NCBI RefSeq assembly: GCF_000764665.1
Contig: NZ_JRGM01000029.1
Span: 1 to 60,946, forward strand
Origin: Aeromonas lacus
Lineage (GTDB): Bacteria > Pseudomonadota > Gammaproteobacteria > Enterobacterales > Aeromonadaceae
Reading direction: 5' to 3'
Length of the DNA stretch: 60,946 nt
Part shown: positions 53,418-60,946 of the stretch, piece after piece
Position numbering within the stretch: the stretch's first letter is position 1
How the letters are laid out: each line of letters begins with the position of its first letter
Notes under the pieces: model-generated
What the model was told of the DNA's origin: nothing
Seen by the model: only the letters and a program-made list of their open reading frames with translations
The model's database searches: none
Position numbers and translations under genes: made by a program

Positions 53418-54482
53418 ATGTCTGCAACCTGTGATGCCAAGGCCGTGCCTGCCATCGGCTTTTTTGAACGTTATCTGACCGCCTGGGTCGCCCTCTGCAT
53501 TCTGGTGGGGATTGGCCTCGGGCAGGGGGCGCCGGATCTCTTCAAGGCGATCGGCGCCATGGAGGTGGCCAAGGTCAACCTGCCGGTGGGGCTGCTGATC
53601 TGGGTGATGATCATCCCCATGCTGCTCAAGATCGACTTTGGCGCCCTGCATCAGGTGAAGGGTCACCTCAAGGGGATTGGGGTCACCCTCTTTATCAACT
53701 GGCTGGTCAAGCCGTTCTCGATGGCCTTCCTTGGCTGGCTCTTTATCCGCGTGCTGTTTGCCGACTGGTTGCCGGCAGATCAGCTCGACAGTTACGTAGC
53801 GGGGCTGATCCTGCTGGCGGCGGCCCCCTGCACCGCCATGGTGTTTGTCTGGAGTCGCCTCACCAACGGCGATCCCTACTTCACCCTGTCGCAGGTGGCG
53901 GTGAACGACCTCATCATGGTGTTTGCTTTCGCGCCGCTGGTGGCGCTGCTGCTCGGGGTCTCCAGCATAGTAGTGCCGTGGGATACCCTGCTCACCTCTG
54001 TGGTGCTCTATATCGTTATCCCGGTCATCATCGCCCAACTGCTGCGCAAGGCCTTGCTGAAAAAGGGAGAGGCCCATTTTGACGGCGTCATGACCCGCAT
54101 CCAGCCCTGGTCGGTGGCGGCCCTGCTGCTCACTCTGGTGCTGCTGTTCGCCTTTCAGGGCAACGCCATCATCGAGCAGCCGCTGGTTATTGCCCTGTTG
54201 GCGGTGCCGATCCTGATCCAGGTGCTGTTCAACTCGGGATTGGCTTACTGGCTCAACCGCAAGGTGGGGGAGAAGCACTCGGTCGCCTGTCCTTCCGCCC
54301 TGATCGGTGCCTCCAACTTCTTCGAGCTGGCGGTGGCCGCCGCCATCAGCCTGTTCGGCTTTCACTCCGGCGCGGCGCTCGCCACCGTGGTCGGGGTGCT
54401 GATCGAGGTGCCGGTCATGCTGCTGGTGGTGCGGGTGGTTAACGCCAGCAAACCCTGGTACGAAGCGGGGCTAAGCCGCTAA
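53418..54482 (+). CDS. acr3: Arsenite efflux transporter, ACR3 family
   Basis: 354 residues with about ten membrane helices. The conserved functional cysteine is in LLAAAPCTAMVFVWSRLTNGDP and the second signature in SALIGASNFFELAVAAAI. ACR3 proteins extrude As(OH)3 using the proton gradient. ATG at 53418 follows GGGAG; the frame is open far upstream over arsR but the family starts here. It is the second gene of the ars operon, 95 nt after arsR. Confidence 0.93.
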   Translation: MSATCDAKAVPAIGFFERYLTAWVALCILVGIGLGQGAPDLFKAIGAMEVAKVNLPVGLLIWVMIIPMLLKIDFGALHQVKGHLKGIGVTLFINWLVKPFSMAFLGWLFIRVLFADWLPADQLDSYVAGLILLAAAPCTAMVFVWSRLTNGDPYFTLSQVAVNDLIMVFAFAPLVALLLGVSSIVVPWDTLLTSVVLYIVIPVIIAQLLRKALLKKGEAHFDGVMTRIQPWSVAALLLTLVLLFAFQGNAIIEQPLVIALLAVPILIQVLFNSGLAYWLNRKVGEKHSVACPSALIGASNFFELAVAAAISLFGFHSGAALATVVGVLIEVPVMLLVVRVVNASKPWYEAGLSR

Positions 54483-54543
54483 CTGATGGCCGCGAACTGA
54501 TGCTATCCATTTTCTATTCACTTGAGTCATGAGAGACAGGCAA

Positions 54544-54969
54544 ATGAGTGCAATCACCATCTATCACAACCCGGAATGTGGTACCTCCCGCAACACTCTG
54601 GCGCTGATCCGCAACAGCGGCGTCGAGCCCACCATCATCCACTATCTGGAGACGCCCCCCTCCCGTGACCAGCTGGTGGCGCTGATCGCCGCCATGGGCA
54701 TGCCAGTGCGTGATCTGCTGCGCCAGAATGTGCCCCCTTACCAGGCGCTCGCTCTGGCGGAAGATCGCTTCAGCGATGATGAACTGATCGATGCCATGCT
54801 GGCCCACCCGATCCTCATCAACCGCCCCATCGTGGTCACCCCCCTCGGCACCAAACTGTGCCGCCCGTCGGAGCTGGTGCTCGATATATTGCCCTGCCAG
54901 CAAAAAGGGGCGTTCGTCAAGGAAGATGGCGAGCAGGTGGTGGATGCGAGCGGCAAGCGCCTCAAGTAA
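54544..54969 (+). CDS. arsC: Arsenate reductase (glutaredoxin-dependent)
   Basis: 141 residues, the length of E. coli ArsC. The nucleophilic Cys12 is in HNPECGTSRNTL. The three binding arginines fall in PPSRDQL, INRPIVV and LCRPSE. It reduces arsenate to arsenite with glutathione/glutaredoxin, supplying the substrate for Acr3. ATG at 54544 is the family start. It is the last gene of the ars operon, followed by a terminator. Confidence 0.95.
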   Translation: MSAITIYHNPECGTSRNTLALIRNSGVEPTIIHYLETPPSRDQLVALIAAMGMPVRDLLRQNVPPYQALALAEDRFSDDELIDAMLAHPILINRPIVVTPLGTKLCRPSELVLDILPCQQKGAFVKEDGEQVVDASGKRLK

Positions 54970-54994
54970 TCATCTGAGTACTCAAGTACGGATT

Positions 54995-55030
54995 GAAACA
55001 GGGCCAGCATCACGCTGGCCCTGTTTCGTT
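54995..55030 (+). terminator. Terminator of the ars operon
   Basis: A 14-bp stem GAAACAGGGCCAGC/GCTGGCCCTGTTTC with a 5-nt loop; only a short T-tract follows. Confidence 0.8.
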
Positions 55031-55208
55031 GTGTGAACAAGTTGAAAAAGTTACTCCGGCCAATCGTTTTACCGCTTTTTCTGTGACGATGATCACTGTA
55101 CCATCGCCGCCCGACCTGCCACCCGGCCGCATCTCCCCCTGCGACGGCGCTGGCGTCACCCGATACATGCTGTCACCCGGAACGTGAATGACCCCAGGAT
55201 GGGACCCG

Positions 55209-55292
55209 CCACTAACCTGTAGGTTTGTGGTCTGCGTGTCGCGTGGGTCGGCACCTCTCCCGCCGGATCTCCCGCGACGCCTCTCTGCAGAC
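55209..55292 (+). ncRNA. Structured leader RNA upstream of the nucleoside transporter gene
   Basis: Hairpin A is CCAC-T-AACC-TGTA-GGTT-T-GTGG (55209-55230). It is followed directly by a long nested stem B: GTCTGC (55230-55235) with GCAGAC (55287-55292), GTCGCG (55238-55243) with CGCGAC (55273-55278), and CGGC (55249-55252) with GCCG (55262-55265). A CCC-AGGAT-GGG hairpin lies just upstream, near 55193-55203. No T-tract follows, so it is not an ordinary terminator. Whether it is a riboswitch, a regulator of translation or an sRNA is unknown. Confidence 0.5.
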
Positions 55293-55299
55293 TTGCCAT

Positions 55300-55320
55300 A
55301 TGAAACTCCTCTCTTCATAG
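55300..55320 (+). CDS. Six-codon upstream ORF before nupC-like gene
   Basis: ATG to TAG encodes MKLLSS. Its TAG overlaps the AGGTG ribosome-binding site of the transporter, whose ATG is at 55328. It may be a minimal leader peptide, or chance. Confidence 0.3.
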   Translation: MKLLSS

Positions 55321-55327
55321 GTGCAAG

Positions 55328-56536
55328 ATGACACTGTTATTGAGTCTGGTCGGTATGCTGGCCCTGATGTTTATCGCCTGGCTGGCCAGTGAAAACCGCC
55401 GCGCCATCCGCTGGCGAACCGTGCTGGGTGCGCTCGCCCTGCAAACCGGTTTTGCCGCTCTGGTGCTCTATTTCCCCCCCGGACAAATCATGCTCGGTGC
55501 CATGAGCAGTGGCGTCTCCGCCCTGCTCGGCTTTGCCGACAGCGGCATCCGCTTCGTGTTTGGTGATCTGGCCAGCAACGGCTTTATCTTCGCCGTGCGG
55601 GTGCTGCCGCTGGTGATCTTTATCAGCGCGCTGATCGCCGTGCTCTACCACTTCGGCATCATGCAGTGGGTGATCCGGGTATTGGGCGGCGCCATTCACC
55701 GTCTGCTCGGCACCAGTCGTGCCGAATCTCTGGTGGCCACCGGTAACATTTTCCTCTCGCAAGGGGAGTCGCCGCTGCTTATTCGCCCCTTCCTGGCGGG
55801 TATGACCCGCTCCGAGCTCTTTGCGGTGATGACCTGCGGCATGGCCTCGGTGGCGGGCTCGGTGCTGGGTGGTTACGCCGGTCTGGGGGTGGATCTGAAA
55901 TATCTCATAGCCGCCTCCTTTATGGCGGCGCCGGGTGGCCTCTTGATGGCCAAACTGCTGGTGCCGGAGCAGCAGCAGGTGAGCGATCAGACCGAGATCA
56001 CCCTCGACAAGAGCGACTACAGCAACGCCATCGACGCGCTGGCGGGCGGCGCCATGGGCGGCATGAAGATCGCCGTGGCCATCGGCACTATCCTGCTCGC
56101 CTTTGTCAGCGTCATCACCATGATTAACGCCGGTCTCACCACCGTCGGCGAGTGGTTCGGCTGGGCCGATCTTTCCCTGCAGCAGCTGCTGGGTTATCTG
56201 TTTGCCCCGGTGGCCTGGCTGATTGGCGTGCCCGCCAGCGAGATGATGGCGGCAGGATCCCTGATTGGTCAGAAGGTGATCATGAACGAGTTCGTCGCCT
56301 ATCTGGACTTTGCCAATATCAAGGCTGACCTGAGCGCCCACACCCAGATCATCATCACCTTCGCGCTGTGCGGTTTTGCCAATCTGGGCTCCATTGCGGT
56401 GCAGCTCGGCTCCATCGGCACCATGGAGCCGGAGCGCCGCCACGATGTGGCCAATATGGGCTTCAAGGCGGTGTTGGCGGCGACCCTGGCCAACCTGATG
56501 AGTGCCACCCTGGCCGGGATCTTTGTCTCCCTCTGA
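55328..56536 (+). CDS. Concentrative nucleoside transporter (NupC family)
   Basis: A 402-residue CNT-type symporter. Hydrophobic helices run throughout. Family motifs include ATGNIFLSQGESPLLIRPFL (QxExxL substrate loop), GVPASEMMAAGSLIGQKVIMNEFVAYLDF and FALCGFANLGSIAVQLG. It imports nucleosides with H+ or Na+. AGGTG stands 5 nt before the ATG, preceded by a highly structured leader. It is the only gene between two terminators. Confidence 0.92.
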   Translation: MTLLLSLVGMLALMFIAWLASENRRAIRWRTVLGALALQTGFAALVLYFPPGQIMLGAMSSGVSALLGFADSGIRFVFGDLASNGFIFAVRVLPLVIFISALIAVLYHFGIMQWVIRVLGGAIHRLLGTSRAESLVATGNIFLSQGESPLLIRPFLAGMTRSELFAVMTCGMASVAGSVLGGYAGLGVDLKYLIAASFMAAPGGLLMAKLLVPEQQQVSDQTEITLDKSDYSNAIDALAGGAMGGMKIAVAIGTILLAFVSVITMINAGLTTVGEWFGWADLSLQQLLGYLFAPVAWLIGVPASEMMAAGSLIGQKVIMNEFVAYLDFANIKADLSAHTQIIITFALCGFANLGSIAVQLGSIGTMEPERRHDVANMGFKAVLAATLANLMSATLAGIFVSL

Positions 56537-56561
56537 TGAGATAAAACGAGGTTGCGCCAGT

Positions 56562-56602
56562 AAAAAAGCGCCCGCCCCATGTGGGGCGGGCGCTTTGCTT
56601 TA
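56562..56602. terminator. Bidirectional terminator between nupC-like and tubulin-like genes
   Basis: A 14-bp perfect stem AAGCGCCCGCCCCA/TGGGGCGGGCGCTT with a 2-nt loop; T-runs on the minus side (CTTTTTTAC) and weaker on plus. Confidence 0.92.
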
Positions 56603-56613
56603 TGGGCATGGTG

Positions 56614-58713
56614 CTAGCGAGAGTTTGCCTCCCCCAGCCTTGGGTTGAGGGAGAGGATACGGGTCTTGCTGACCCGGTGGCGATAGATCTCCCGCAGATA
56701 GAGCAGCGCCTTTTTCACCGATTCGCGGCTGAGGCGAATATCGTTGATGGAGACGAACTTCTCTTTCTCGCGGATAAGCTCCCGATATTTCTTCTCATAC
56801 ATGGGCTTGATGGCGTACCAGTTGGTATCGAGGATCTTGGCCGGGTTTTCGAACTCGTTGAGCATGCTGTCGAGCAGCGCATCGTTCCACTCCTCATTGC
56901 AGATCATCTCGATCACCGCCTTGTCCAGATGCTCATCGAAGCGATAGTGATCCTTGGCAAAGCAGCGCTTGATAAAGGCCACGATCAGAGTCAGGAAGTC
57001 ATCGCTCAGGCAGGGGCTCTTGACGATCAGGGTGGTGAGGGAGATGTTGGCCGACGCCCCGATGACCAGCGCATAGCGCTTGAGGGTGGTATTGGGGAAG
57101 AGCCCGTTGAGGTGAGACTTGAGCCGGTTGAGATCCATATAGGAGAGCTTGTACTCCTTGGGCAGGGAGATGATCGACACCACAGAGGAGCAGTTCTTGA
57201 AGAAGTGCAGCTCGTTGAGGTGGGCCGGGTCATGGCCGCTTTTCACATAGTCGTCCAGATACTCCCGATAGTTGCCCGCCTCGATGGGCAGCAGACTGAT
57301 CCCCTCGATGGCCTGGGTCATCTTGTTGAAGTGGGGCAGCTCGATGGAACGGGTGAAGAGATCATCCACATTGAGCCCACCCTCCTTGTCAAACAGGCCG
57401 CCGGGGGGCGAGATGGATTCGGCATACGCCACCGCCACCGGCCCCGCCAGACTCATAAAGAGATCATTGGCATCGAGCCGAATGGTCTCGCTGATGTCGA
57501 TGCCCGCCCGGCGAAAGTAGTTCTCGTCGTAGTCGGTGGTGACGGCCTGAGCGGTGAGAATGTTGAAGATCTGCTGGGAGATGTACTGGTTGGCGTACTT
57601 CTCCATGGTGTTGACGTCAACGTGCTGGATCTCGCCATCGTCGCTCTCTTCGGCGTAGCGCATGATGTCGTTGGAGATCAGCATCATGGCATTCCAGGGC
57701 CTGATCCGCTTGAGCATGCTGGCATCGCACGCCTGCTCGTTGTCGAAGTGATAGGAGAAGTCCCACTCCTCGGCCAGGTACTTGCACAGCAGGCGCCCTG
57801 CGTTGATGTGCAGCGCTTCCGAGATCTCGATACCCCGATCACAGATATTGGGCAGGATGCAGATGCCGCTGGTGAAGATGGGATCGAACATGAAGTGCTC
57901 CCCGAGGGAGAGGTGCTCCTCCTCTTCTGACGGGGGGGAAAAGGTCTTGCTCATGTAGGAGTACTGCTGGGCCAGCCCGAACTCGGAGGCCATGCCGGAG
58001 CCGGTGCCGCCCCCGGCACTGAAGATGTAGAAATAGAGGCGTGACTGGTTGGCCTTGATGCCGCAGGAGTCCACCAGATAGGTATGAATGGCCTGCCACT
58101 CGGAGTTGGCGAAGTAGTGGGGGCTCTTGTTGAGGATGATCTTGGCCAGATACTGGCCAAGGATGGGGGCGTTACCCGCGCCCCCCGCGTGGATCTCCGA
58201 CAAGTCCATCACCCGCATCTTGGCGTAGTCACGCAAGGAGCCACCTTCGCCGCTGCGATTGGAGTGGCGGATGCGGCCATCGATGTCCTTGTCCAGATCC
58301 CCCAGCATCACCATGGGCTCGATCAGAAAGACTGGCCGGGCCCCGTTGTTTGGCAGCCGCAGGTTGCGCCGGATCCAGCTCACCGGACCAAACTCCTTCT
58401 CCCGCTTGCGTTGCTCTTCACTGTTGAACTCATTGAGATAAAAGCTGCGGGCGTTGTAGACCAGCGAGGCCACATCCTGCGCTATGTTGGAGCCGCAGCG
58501 TCCCAGCCCCACCAGACAGACGGACGGAAAGTTGTGGGGCACGGCGGCGCCCGTTTCACTCTCTCCGATGGCGGCAGGAAACACCGCATGACGCAGCTGT
58601 TCCAGATTGGCGAGAATGCGGGCCAGATCCCCTTCGGTGTAGTAGAGGTAACGGTTGCCTGCGTCCTGCTCATCATCCGTGTTGATAGGTAGCAGATCGA
58701 TATGCTCGGTCAT
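56614..58713 (-). CDS. Tubulin/FtsZ-superfamily GTPase-like protein, 699 residues
   Basis: A soluble protein with recognisable tubulin-fold loops in order. VCLVGLGRCGSNIAQDVA (about 65-82) resembles FtsZ loop T1. HAGGAGNAPILGQYLA (175-190) resembles T3 (GAGANPxxG). FSAGGGTGSGMASEFG (231-246) carries the G-box GGGTGSG (T4). IRLDANDLFMSLAG (411-424) resembles catalytic T7 (NLDFADV) with Asp414 and Asp417. The protein is about twice the size of the FtsZ core, with long insertions and a C-terminal extension of over 200 residues. It is not FtsZ itself; it best fits the tubulin-like/FtsZl group that has been tied by genome context to membrane remodelling. It is monocistronic here, with no partner gene next to it. 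Confidence 0.85.
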   Translation of the reverse strand: MTEHIDLLPINTDDEQDAGNRYLYYTEGDLARILANLEQLRHAVFPAAIGESETGAAVPHNFPSVCLVGLGRCGSNIAQDVASLVYNARSFYLNEFNSEEQRKREKEFGPVSWIRRNLRLPNNGARPVFLIEPMVMLGDLDKDIDGRIRHSNRSGEGGSLRDYAKMRVMDLSEIHAGGAGNAPILGQYLAKIILNKSPHYFANSEWQAIHTYLVDSCGIKANQSRLYFYIFSAGGGTGSGMASEFGLAQQYSYMSKTFSPPSEEEEHLSLGEHFMFDPIFTSGICILPNICDRGIEISEALHINAGRLLCKYLAEEWDFSYHFDNEQACDASMLKRIRPWNAMMLISNDIMRYAEESDDGEIQHVDVNTMEKYANQYISQQIFNILTAQAVTTDYDENYFRRAGIDISETIRLDANDLFMSLAGPVAVAYAESISPPGGLFDKEGGLNVDDLFTRSIELPHFNKMTQAIEGISLLPIEAGNYREYLDDYVKSGHDPAHLNELHFFKNCSSVVSIISLPKEYKLSYMDLNRLKSHLNGLFPNTTLKRYALVIGASANISLTTLIVKSPCLSDDFLTLIVAFIKRCFAKDHYRFDEHLDKAVIEMICNEEWNDALLDSMLNEFENPAKILDTNWYAIKPMYEKKYRELIREKEKFVSINDIRLSRESVKKALLYLREIYRHRVSKTRILSLNPRLGEANSR

Positions 58714-59077
58714 GAAAAAAGATCCCTCTTGGCGGCGAATGTATATAAATCAGCAGCTTTTGGACTGCCCGGTAACTCTAGATGATAAAAAGCGGGGGCG
58801 TGGTGAGAGAGCGGTGAGAGTTGTGAGTGTGTGATCATGGGCACAGCAACAAGCCGGAAATCTGCCGGTACACCTCACCGGGCGATGGTGCATCATTCTT
58901 CTGCAAAGGGTGGCCACCACGTTCAATACCAGGTTGGCCAACGCGCCGTCAGCCGCTCTTTACGCGTTCATACAAAGAGACAACCGCAGGATCAGGAAGA
59001 GTGGTGCTCGCGCCCCGACGAGGGTTAGGGTTGAGGTAGTGAACGCTCTCTATCGGCTACCCGTTATCTACCACCGA
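58714..59077. other. Intergenic region upstream of the tubulin-like gene
   Basis: No credible gene. It must hold the minus-strand promoter of the tubulin-like gene; a TATATACAT stretch about 28-36 nt upstream of its ATG is a possible -10. Short repeats of GTGAGAG near 58802-58826 have no known meaning. Confidence 0.45.
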
Positions 59078-59112
59078 TAAAAACCACCGACCTTTTGCAG
59101 GTCGGTGGTCTT
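59078..59112 (-). terminator. Terminator after the BPL_N lipoprotein gene
   Basis: An ACCACCGACC/GGTCGGTGGT stem with a 7-nt loop, then TTTTTATC on the minus strand. Confidence 0.8.
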
Positions 59113-59189
59113 TTATGGATAGCGGCTGATTGGGTACCCTGACTTCCGGGCCGAGCAATGGGGCCAAATCCAGGGGCGTAGGGATGCGA

Positions 59190-59966
59190 CTACTTCGAAT
59201 GGGTGACGGGCTCTTCGGAGAGCAACTCGTTGACGAGTCCAACTGCTAAATGAATATTCGACTCCATCTTGTCGCCGTCCACCGCGTTCGCTTTCCATGA
59301 TTCAGGGGCTTCGGGGTGTGGCCCGGAAACGGCCACCTTGCCTTTGCCGTATGAGCTGATCAGCGCGGCAATATGATGGTTTTGAAAATGGGCGATGACC
59401 TTGACCTGCTCGGGGCTTGGCACTGGCGTAAATTGCGGGCCGGCCTGGTAATACATCTGGCGCTCTTCACCAAGCCAGGTGATCGGGAAGATCCTGGCGC
59501 TAAAGTCGCCGTCATAATCATCGGATGTGGCAGGAACAAGGCCCAGCGCCGGCACAAAGCCTTCGTCCTCAGACCAGCCGCTGGATGCCACAAAGGCACC
59601 CCCACAGATCCCGAGATATCGGCCACCATTCTGCAAATAGGTTTTTAACGCCGAACGCGCTTGCGGGGTAAACCCATTGAGGAGCGGCTCAACATCATCC
59701 TCTGTGCCACCAACGATAAACACCCTGGCATTATCGAGCTCTGCAGGCAGCGCCTCGATATTGGAGAGATACCTGACTGGCAAGCCCACCTGCCTGACCA
59801 CATCCGCAATCGCCTTCGTGCTATCCTCATCAGAAACCGGCCCGTTATAGATCAGCGCGTACGGCTCTTGCTGCGGCTGCGCAGAGGCGGCCTCTGCCAT
59901 GCACCCTGTCAATAACCAAAGGCTGATAACGCTCGCAATCCGCACGACGCTTTTTGGTACATTCAT
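59190..59966 (-). CDS. Lipoprotein with class I glutamine-amidotransferase-like (BPL_N) domain
   Basis: 258 residues. The signal peptide ends in a lipobox-like LLTGC (Cys22). The domain has YALIYNGPVSDEDS, VRYLSNIEALP, FIVGGTEDDVEPLLNGF, the nucleophile elbow GICGGAFVAS and a late NHHIAALISSYGKGKVAVSGPHPE (His for a Cys-His pair). Such BPL_N domain proteins resemble the N-terminus of eukaryotic biotin-protein ligase; the reaction is unknown. ATG at 59966 is used; a GTG at 59975 is possible. Confidence 0.82.
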   Translation of the reverse strand: MNVPKSVVRIASVISLWLLTGCMAEAASAQPQQEPYALIYNGPVSDEDSTKAIADVVRQVGLPVRYLSNIEALPAELDNARVFIVGGTEDDVEPLLNGFTPQARSALKTYLQNGGRYLGICGGAFVASSGWSEDEGFVPALGLVPATSDDYDGDFSARIFPITWLGEERQMYYQAGPQFTPVPSPEQVKVIAHFQNHHIAALISSYGKGKVAVSGPHPEAPESWKANAVDGDKMESNIHLAVGLVNELLSEEPVTHSK

Positions 59967-60314
59967 CGCTGCCACTATCCCTGTGATGTGAATCGAAGAG
60001 ACTACTTATCACGATCCCGTTCTGCATGTCAGCCGCTGTTAAATGAACATTTCAAGTTAACGTGCCAACGCTGATTGGGCCTGCGTTCGACACACAACGA
60101 ACGAGCCAATACCGAAGGGCTAAACGACAGAAGCTCGGCCCAGGCTTAGGGGGCTCGTGTAACATCCGTTTTCATCACTTTCTGAGTGACGCCTCTTATG
60201 GCTGATGGATAAGAATTCGAGGGGGATATCCAACAACAAAAGAAAGCGCACTTCACCTTCACTTCACCGAGCGGGGGTAGGGTAGGTTCACGTTTTCAGT
60301 TGGAGCTTTATTCT
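59967..60314. other. 348-nt intergenic region
   Basis: Divergent promoter region between the lipoprotein and YdjM-like genes. I saw no gene and no clear regulatory motif. Confidence 0.5.
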
Positions 60315-60848
60315 ATGCCCACCATAGTCACCCACGCCGCCGTCCCTCTCTGCCTTGGACTGGGGCTTGGCAGCCGGATTATCTCGCCCCGCCTGCTGCT
60401 GGCGGGGGTTGCCATCGCCATGCTGCCCGATGCCGATGTGCTTGCCTTCAAACTGGGGGTCGCCTATGGCCATGTCTTTGGCCACCGCGGCTTTAGTCAC
60501 TCATTGCTGTTCGCCTTTGTCCTGCCCACGCTGGCCATGCTGTTTCACCGCCAATTTCGGGCCAGCGCCGCCACCGTCTGGTCGTTTCTGCTGGTCTCTC
60601 TGCTCTCCCACAGCCTGCTCGATTCCCTCACCACTGGCGGCAAGGGGGTTGGCTGGCTCTGGCCGTGGCGTGACGAACGTTTCTTCGCCCCCTGGCAGGT
60701 GATCCGGGTCGCCCCCTTCAAGCTGGAGGCCTATCTCACCGCCCGAGGTGAGGCGGTGATCCTCTCCGAGCTCTACTGGGTCTGGCTGCCGGGGGCTGTA
60801 TTGATGCTGGTATTGATGGGATGGCGGGTGTCGAGAAAGGAGAGGTAG
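60315..60848 (+). CDS. YdjM-like membrane-bound metal-dependent hydrolase (DUF457)
   Basis: 177 residues with about four membrane helices. The family motif AMLPDADVLAFKLG is followed by FGHRGFSHSLLF and a later LSHSLLDSLTTGG, giving His and Asp residues for a metal site. E. coli YdjM is an inner-membrane protein under LexA control; no LexA box is evident here. ATG at 60315 follows TTGGAG; the remaining 98 nt of the window hold nothing recognisable. Confidence 0.85.
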   Translation: MPTIVTHAAVPLCLGLGLGSRIISPRLLLAGVAIAMLPDADVLAFKLGVAYGHVFGHRGFSHSLLFAFVLPTLAMLFHRQFRASAATVWSFLLVSLLSHSLLDSLTTGGKGVGWLWPWRDERFFAPWQVIRVAPFKLEAYLTARGEAVILSELYWVWLPGAVLMLVLMGWRVSRKER

Positions 60849-60946
60849 TGGTGGGATTGGGAAGGGGTGTTGGAGATATCGTGGCTGGGCAAAGAATCAA
60901 AATTGGACACCCATCTCTTTTATTCTGACGATGTGACGTTCAGCTA

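Noticed and set aside
55086..55320. A known riboswitch (c-di-GMP, cobalamin, TPP, purine) before the nucleoside transporter
   Set aside because: None of the conserved core strings of these classes could be found; kept only as an unassigned structured leader.
58827..59039. Short plus-strand frames upstream of the tubulin-like gene
   Set aside because: Basic, Pro/Arg-rich translations without ribosome-binding sites; not credible genes.

Overview
The window looks like a contiguous piece of an Aeromonas-type gammaproteobacterial chromosome. The reasons are a GC-rich coding bias, cysK followed by ptsH-ptsI-crr, and enteric/Vibrio-like ArcA, PykF, MscK, RdgC, SbcCD, CydDC, PhoPQ, RcsF and PuuB proteins, with a Vibrio-type Na/phosphate transporter (NptA). 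The genus is inferred from protein flavour, not from a search. I saw no insertion sequence, prophage, integron or CRISPR array.

Layout. 0-4.7 kb (minus): a probable four-gene operon encoding a MoxR AAA+ ATPase, a VWA protein, a FabH-like ketosynthase and an HD-GYP c-di-GMP phosphodiesterase that runs off the left edge. 4.8-8.9 kb (plus): cysK, then the ptsHI-crr phosphotransferase operon with a CRP-like site. 8.9-15.2 kb (minus): a GGDEF diguanylate cyclase, mscK and pykF, the last preceded by repeated AACGTTTT boxes. 15.4-25.4 kb: a small membrane protein, a DODA-type dioxygenase, sbcCD, a GNAT acetyltransferase, rdgC, a membrane-anchored FKBP with a decayed copy of its own 3' end beside it, and nptA under a near-perfect Pho box.

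25.5-35.4 kb is a putrescine/GABA catabolic island: two paralogous amino-acid/polyamine permeases, gabT, gabD, the PuuR repressor and PuuB oxidase. PuuA and PuuD are not in the window. Each permease is preceded by the same elaborate leader: an AT-rich dyad, a TTGTCA-17-CACAAT promoter, a hairpin with a T-tract, two further hairpins, and a small ORF that overlaps the permease start codon.

35.4-49.2 kb holds small conserved genes, a secreted UbiC-like protein beside phoPQ, a bactofilin, cytochrome b561, trmO, an epimerase-like protein, rcsF and cydDC. 49.3-52.8 kb holds two tRNA-Gly genes, arcA with an upstream FNR-like box, a DUF3293 gene, rraA, a small beta-barrel candidate and an HslJ-like lipoprotein.

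52.9-55.0 kb is an arsenic operon (arsR-acr3-arsC) with a dyad operator over its promoter. It is followed by a CNT nucleoside transporter with a strongly structured leader. At 56.6-58.7 kb, on the minus strand, lies the most unusual gene: a 699-residue divergent tubulin/FtsZ-superfamily protein that keeps recognisable nucleotide-binding and catalytic loops. The window ends with a BPL_N-type lipoprotein and a YdjM-like membrane protein.

The candidates I consider most worth following are the tubulin-like GTPase, the duplicated permease leader, and the nucleoside-transporter leader RNA.
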